From positions 1-9,229 of the forward strand of contig DMHJ01000154.1 of NCBI GenBank assembly GCA_003449495.1: a stretch of 9,229 nucleotides of DNA, read 5' to 3'. Positions 6,288-9,229 of the stretch are shown one piece after another. This stretch comes from Clostridiales bacterium UBA8153. Lineage in GTDB: Bacteria; Bacillota; Sulfobacillia; UBA8153. Position 1 is the first letter of the stretch. Each line of letters starts with the position of its first letter. The translations under genes were made by a program, and so were the position numbers. The notes beneath the pieces are model-generated. The model saw nothing but the letters and a program-made list of their open reading frames with translations, had not been told where the DNA came from and ran no database searches.

Positions 6288-7496
6288 TCACCCGGAGAAC
6301 GGATAGGAGGGAAGGCCGGCGCGCATGGGCCGGTCCACCCGGTAGCCCAGGGCGTAATCGGCGGCGATGAGTTTTTGGATCTCGCGGCTGCCTTCGTAGA
6401 TCACCGCGGCCTTGCAGTTGCGGTAGAAACGTTCTACCGGGTACTCGTCGGAGTAGCCGTAGGCACCGTGGACCTCCACGGCATCGGCGGCGGCCTTTTC
6501 CGAGGCATCGCAGGCGTACCACTTGGCCACGGCGGTCTCCCGGGTGTTCCTCAGGCCCTGGTTCTTCATCCAGCCCGCCCGCTGGTAGAGGAGGCGGGAG
6601 GCCTCGTAGTTTCTGCTCATATCGGCGATGAGTTCTTTAACCAACTGGTGCTGGCCGATGGGTTGGCCGAAGCTGTGACGCTCCCGGGCATACTTGACCG
6701 AAGCGTCCAGGCAGGCCCGTACCAGCCCGGTGGCGCCTGCCGCCACGGTGTAGCGGCCCTGGTCCAGGGCGAACATGGCGATTTTGAAACCCTCGCCCGG
6801 CTCGCCCAAGACATTGCCGGCCGGTACGCGTACATCGTTGAAAGAGAGAAAGCCGGTATTGCCCGCCCTGATTCCCAATTTACCGTGGATGGTACCGGTG
6901 GTCAGCCCGGGCATGCCCCGCTCCAAGATGAAGCCGGTGATGCCGGCATGATCGCGAGCGGCGCGCTTTTCCTGATCCGTCCAGGCGAAGGTGATGAAAT
7001 GGTCGGCCACGTCGGCCAAGGAAATCCACATCTTCTCGCCATTGAGGAGGTAGTCGGTGCCGTCCCGCCGGGCGGTGGCCTGGATCCCCACAGCATCGGA
7101 GCCGGCGTTGGGCTCGGTAAGGGCGTAGGTGGCGAGCTTGGTCCCGCGGGCCTGGGGCACCAGGTAGTGCTGCTTCTGCTCCTCGGTGGCCCAGGCCATC
7201 ATGGTCATGGAGTTCAGACCTACGTGGACCGAGAGGATCACCCGCAGGAAGGTATCCACGTATTCCAGTTCCTCGCAGGCTAGGCCCAGGGAGATGTAGT
7301 CCATACCCGCCCCGCCGTAGCTTTCGGGAATGCAGAGACCCAGAAGTCCCAATTCCGCCATCTCGGCCAGGATACTCCGGTCAAAGTGGGCCGCGCGGTC
7401 CAGTTCCTGGATTCGAGGCGCGATCTTCTGTCCGGCCCAGTCGCGTACCAGCTTCTCCACCATCAGGTGCTCAGCTTCTAACGCAAAATCGATCAT
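6288..7496 (-). CDS. Acyl-CoA dehydrogenase, complete
   Basis: This FAD-dependent enzyme oxidises an acyl-CoA thioester to the trans-2-enoyl-CoA and hands electrons to electron-transfer flavoprotein. The 402-residue product has the usual three-part layout: N-terminal helices (about 1-115), the beta domain with the FAD signature YALTEPNAGSD and the GEKMWIS strand, then the C-terminal helical domain from VPAGNVLGEPGEGF. The catalytic base is Glu368 in IYEGSREIQ, and the GAYGYSDEYPVER motif precedes it. Acyl specificity cannot be read reliably. The ATG at 7496-7494 begins MIDFALEAEHL, as in the family, and GGGGG lies 7 nt before it. An open frame continues upstream to 8150 but that part is antisense to the GTPase gene and is not coding. 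A second member of the same family lies at 8685-9229 on the same strand, with the GTPase inserted between them in the opposite orientation. No other beta-oxidation genes are in view. Confidence 0.93.
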   Translation of the reverse strand: MIDFALEAEHLMVEKLVRDWAGQKIAPRIQELDRAAHFDRSILAEMAELGLLGLCIPESYGGAGMDYISLGLACEELEYVDTFLRVILSVHVGLNSMTMMAWATEEQKQHYLVPQARGTKLATYALTEPNAGSDAVGIQATARRDGTDYLLNGEKMWISLADVADHFITFAWTDQEKRAARDHAGITGFILERGMPGLTTGTIHGKLGIRAGNTGFLSFNDVRVPAGNVLGEPGEGFKIAMFALDQGRYTVAAGATGLVRACLDASVKYARERHSFGQPIGQHQLVKELIADMSRNYEASRLLYQRAGWMKNQGLRNTRETAVAKWYACDASEKAAADAVEVHGAYGYSDEYPVERFYRNCKAAVIYEGSREIQKLIAADYALGYRVDRPMRAGLPSYPFSG

Positions 7497-7524
7497 GGTC
7501 TGACCCCCATTGCTGCTTGATTCC

Positions 7525-7548
7525 GCCCGGGAGATTCCACACCCGGGC
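7525..7548. promoter_or_regulatory. Inverted repeat in the acyl-CoA dehydrogenase upstream region, possible operator
   Basis: GCCCGGG (7525-7531) and CCCGGGC (7542-7548) form a perfect 7-bp inverted repeat with a 10-nt spacer, ending 29 nt before the - strand start codon. Position and dyad symmetry suit a repressor operator (for example of a TetR-type fatty acid regulator), but no such regulator is in the window and GC-rich palindromes can arise by chance. Confidence 0.3.
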
Positions 7549-7581
7549 CGGCAAAACCTCCAACCAGGGAGGGCGGCAGGT

Positions 7582-7609
7582 TTGAGCGGTGACGGTGTGG
7601 TAATATAGG
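7582..7609 (+). promoter_or_regulatory. Candidate sigma-A promoter of the GTPase gene
   Basis: TTGAGC (7582-7587) and TATAGG (7604-7609) are separated by 16 nt and each match the consensus -35 and -10 boxes at four of six positions. The overlapping TAATAT at 7601-7606 is an AT-rich island in otherwise GC-rich DNA. Transcription would begin near 7615, giving a leader of about 25 nt before TTG 7641. Confidence 0.4.
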
Positions 7610-7610
7610 G

Positions 7611-7626
7611 GGTGAGTGACCTCACC
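7611..7626. repeat. Perfect inverted repeat at the predicted GTPase transcript start
   Basis: GGTGAG (7611-7616), spacer TGAC, CTCACC (7621-7626). It begins one base after the candidate -10 box and ends right before the Shine-Dalgarno GGGGAGG (7627-7633). It could be an operator over the start site or a small stem next to the ribosome binding site. Confidence 0.35.
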
Positions 7627-7640
7627 GGGGAGGGACCCCG

Positions 7641-8615
7641 TTGCCTGCCAACCTGACGCCCGACTACCGGGCCGCGGAGCTGAGGTTCCGCGAAGCGGTA
7701 ACGCCTGATGATAAGCTCGCCGCCCTGCAGGAGATGCTCTCCACCATCCCCAAGCACAAGGGCACCGAGAAGATGCAGGCCGACATCAAAAAACGCATCG
7801 CCAAGCTCAAGGCGGAGAGCCAGCGGCAGAGCAAAGGGCCCAAGCGCCGCCCTTCCTATTACGTGGAACGGGAAGGTGCGGGTCAGGTGGCCCTGGTCGG
7901 CCCGCCCAACAGCGGCAAGTCCGCCCTGTTGGCCGCTTTGAGCGGCGCCGAGCCCGAGGTGGCTCCCTATCCTTTCACCACCCGGGTGCCCCAGCCCGGC
8001 ATGGTCCGTTACGAAAACGTCCAGGTGCAGGTAGTGGACTGCCCGCCCCTCTCCACCCAGTTCATGCCCCCCTGGCTGCTCAATGTGGTAAGGGCCGCCG
8101 ATGCCATGGTCATCGTCTTCGACCTGGGCGACGATGACCTGCTCACGCAAGTGGACACCACTCTCACGCTGCTGCGCGAGGGCAGGCTGGAACCGGTAGG
8201 TGAAACCGCCGGGGCGACCGGCCAGAAACGGGCACTGGTGGTCGCCAACAAATGCGACGCGCCCGACGCCGCCGAGCGCCTGAGCCTGCTCATGGAAGTC
8301 CTCGATCCGCGCCTTACTCTACTATGCGTCTCCGCGGTCACCGGTCAGAACCTGGACAGCTTGCGCCGGGAAGTGTTCGCTCTCTTGGGGAAGATCCGGC
8401 TATATACCAAAGTCCCCGGCAAGAAACCGGACCTGGACTCGCCTTTCGTGATCCGGGCAGGCACTACCATCATCGAGGCGGCGGCGGCCGTGCATAAAGA
8501 TATCGCCCGGGATTTGAAGTATGCGCGGGTGTGGGGACGCCAGACTTTTGAGGGCCAGATGGTGCACCGGGACTACGTGGTAGAGGACGGGGACGTGGTG
8601 GAGTTCCACGTTTGA
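7641..8615 (+). CDS. DRG/Obg-like GTPase with C-terminal TGS domain
   Basis: This is a P-loop GTPase of the Obg/DRG group, most likely acting with the ribosome or RNA, as the TGS domain is a nucleotide/RNA-binding module found in DRG, Rel and ThrRS proteins. The product (324 aa) has a charged helical N-terminal region (1-80), then G1 GPPNSGKS (87-94), a Thr-containing switch I (YPFTTRVP), G3 as DCPP (133-136), G4 NKCD (203-206) and G5 SA (231-232). The TGS domain runs from about Ile252 to the end. The YPFTT switch and the link of G domain to TGS are DRG-like. The G3 box lacks the usual Gly of DxxG, which may change how GTP hydrolysis is triggered. TTG 7641 is the start: GGGGAGG lies 7 nt upstream and no better in-frame start is near. 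It is transcribed divergently from one acyl-CoA dehydrogenase and convergently to the other, so it is probably a single-gene unit. Confidence 0.88.
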   Translation: MPANLTPDYRAAELRFREAVTPDDKLAALQEMLSTIPKHKGTEKMQADIKKRIAKLKAESQRQSKGPKRRPSYYVEREGAGQVALVGPPNSGKSALLAALSGAEPEVAPYPFTTRVPQPGMVRYENVQVQVVDCPPLSTQFMPPWLLNVVRAADAMVIVFDLGDDDLLTQVDTTLTLLREGRLEPVGETAGATGQKRALVVANKCDAPDAAERLSLLMEVLDPRLTLLCVSAVTGQNLDSLRREVFALLGKIRLYTKVPGKKPDLDSPFVIRAGTTIIEAAAAVHKDIARDLKYARVWGRQTFEGQMVHRDYVVEDGDVVEFHV

Positions 8616-8626
8616 TAAAACCTGCA

Positions 8627-8643
8627 GCGGAAGCTGCTTCCGC
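8627..8643. terminator. Hairpin between convergent GTPase and acyl-CoA dehydrogenase genes
   Basis: GCGGAAG (8627-8633) and CTTCCGC (8637-8643) form a perfect 7-bp stem with a 3-nt loop, extendable by CA/TG across a one-base bulge. It starts 12 nt after the GTPase stop. Read on the - strand it is followed, after six bases, by TTTT, which fits a weak intrinsic terminator for the acyl-CoA dehydrogenase. On the + strand there is no U-tract. Confidence 0.5.
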
Positions 8644-8684
8644 CTGTCACAGCGCATTCCCTGCCGTCTACCCCAGCTTCTGGC

Positions 8685-9229
8685 TCAACCCAGGTCTTTG
8701 AGCAGTTGCCCGGCGATGACCAGGCGCATAACTTCCGAGGTGCCTTCGTAGATTTCCGTGATCTTGGCATCGCGCAGGTGCCGTTCCACCTCATACTCGC
8801 GCATGTAACCGTAACCGCCCAAGATCTGCACGGCCTGCACGGTGTGGCGCATGGCCATGCTGGAAGCGAAGAGCTTGGCCATGGCCACTTCGCCGCTGCA
8901 CCGTACCCCTTTGGATCTAAGGTAGGCGGCCCGGTAGGTGAGTAGGCGGGCGGCTTCGATATCGGTGGCCATGTCCGCCAGCATCCACTGGATGGCCTGG
9001 AACTCGGCGATGGCCTTACCGAACTGGACGCGCTGCTTGGCATAGCGCCCGGCCTTCTCCATGGCGGACTGGGCGATGCCTACCGCCTGGGCGGCGATAC
9101 CGATGCGGCCCGAGTCCAGGGCACCCAGGGCGATCTTCAGGCCATCGCCTTCCTGGCCCAGCCGGTTGGCGGCCGGCACCCGGCAGTCCTGCAGGATCAC
9201 ATCGGCGGTGGAGGAAGCGCGGATGCCCA
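8685..9229 (-). CDS. Acyl-CoA dehydrogenase, C-terminal part, 5' end outside window
   Basis: About 180 residues of a second acyl-CoA dehydrogenase, of the short-chain/butyryl-CoA dehydrogenase type. The visible part begins at [20 protein letters not shown], a typical end of the beta domain, and continues through [18 protein letters not shown], the flavin/tetramer helix segment [15 protein letters not shown], the [13 protein letters not shown] motif and [15 protein letters not shown], whose Glu is the catalytic base. It ends with LLKDLG and a TGA at 8687-8685. The frame runs open to the window edge, so the start lies beyond it; the GTG at 9200 is not a credible start because conserved sequence continues upstream of it. 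It differs clearly from the protein at 6288-7496, so the two are paralogues and not a recent duplication. The ASST, YEGTSEV and VIAGQLLK wording resembles bacterial butyryl-CoA dehydrogenases, but chain length preference is not proven. Confidence 0.92.
   Translation of the reverse strand, partial: GIRASSTADVILQDCRVPAANRLGQEGDGLKIALGALDSGRIGIAAQAVGIAQSAMEKAGRYAKQRVQFGKAIAEFQAIQWMLADMATDIEAARLLTYRAAYLRSKGVRCSGEVAMAKLFASSMAMRHTVQAVQILGGYGYMREYEVERHLRDAKITEIYEGTSEVMRLVIAGQLLKDLG

Noticed and set aside
5155..6522. Long - strand open frame (455 codons) across the M81 gene
   Set aside because: It is antisense to the clear M81 protein, is rich in Arg, Pro, Gly and His, shows no family motif, and is a common shadow of GC-rich coding DNA.
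6282..7283. + strand open frame of 333 codons opposite the acyl-CoA dehydrogenase
   Set aside because: It mirrors the dehydrogenase in codon phase, has low-complexity Gly/His/Val-rich sequence and no recognisable domain.
7497..8150. N-terminal extension of the acyl-CoA dehydrogenase frame by about 218 codons
   Set aside because: The extension is antisense to the GTPase gene and crosses its promoter; the family N-terminus and a ribosome binding site occur at 7496.
1..9229. CRISPR arrays, tRNA or rRNA genes, transposases, phage genes, toxin-antitoxin or defence genes
   Set aside because: Looked for on both strands by eye; no repeat-spacer pattern, cloverleaf, transposase motif or typical defence domain was seen.

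Overview
The window is GC-rich bacterial DNA. It has purine-rich Shine-Dalgarno sequences (GGGGAGG, GGAGGTG), GTG and TTG starts, and short intergenic gaps. Gene content (a TGS-domain GTPase, two acyl-CoA dehydrogenases, and a cluster of amide/amidine hydrolases) would fit a high-GC Firmicutes-type organism such as a Clostridia or Symbiobacteria relative. That placement is inference; no rRNA, tRNA or taxonomic marker is present.

Layout. (1) At 1-428 (+) lies the C-terminal part of an inosine/uridine-type nucleoside hydrolase, cut by the window edge and followed by small hairpins. (2) At about 429-1222 there is a gap of roughly 790 bp with no supportable gene. Its last part carries three short hairpins that may form a 5' leader. 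(3) At 1232-6069 (+) lies a tight operon: an M20 AbgB-like amidohydrolase, a divergent cyclase/formamidase-family protein, a DDAH/amidinotransferase-fold hydrolase, a wrecked N-acyl-D-amino-acid deacylase (large deletion plus frameshift), and an M81/MlrC metallohydrolase. (4) At 6070-6287 lies a convergent spacer with a strong GC hairpin at 6246-6279. (5) At 6288-7496 (-) lies a complete acyl-CoA dehydrogenase. (6) At 7497-7640 lies a divergent promoter region with two inverted repeats. (7) At 7641-8615 (+) lies a DRG/Obg-like GTPase with a C-terminal TGS domain. (8) At 8685-9229 (-) lies the C-terminal part of a second acyl-CoA dehydrogenase, converging on the GTPase with a hairpin between them.

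How the genes may work together. Every member of the 1232-6069 operon belongs to a family that breaks C-N bonds (amide, amidine, peptide or N-acyl), and each gene carries its own Shine-Dalgarno. The most economical reading is a catabolic cassette for a small nitrogen-rich molecule carrying amide and guanidino/amidino groups. The neighbouring nucleoside hydrolase suggests a wider scavenging theme. The substrate cannot be read from the sequence. The loss of the D-aminoacylase and the altered active site of the cyclase suggest the cassette is being remodelled. The acyl-CoA dehydrogenases and GTPase appear to be separate transcription units.
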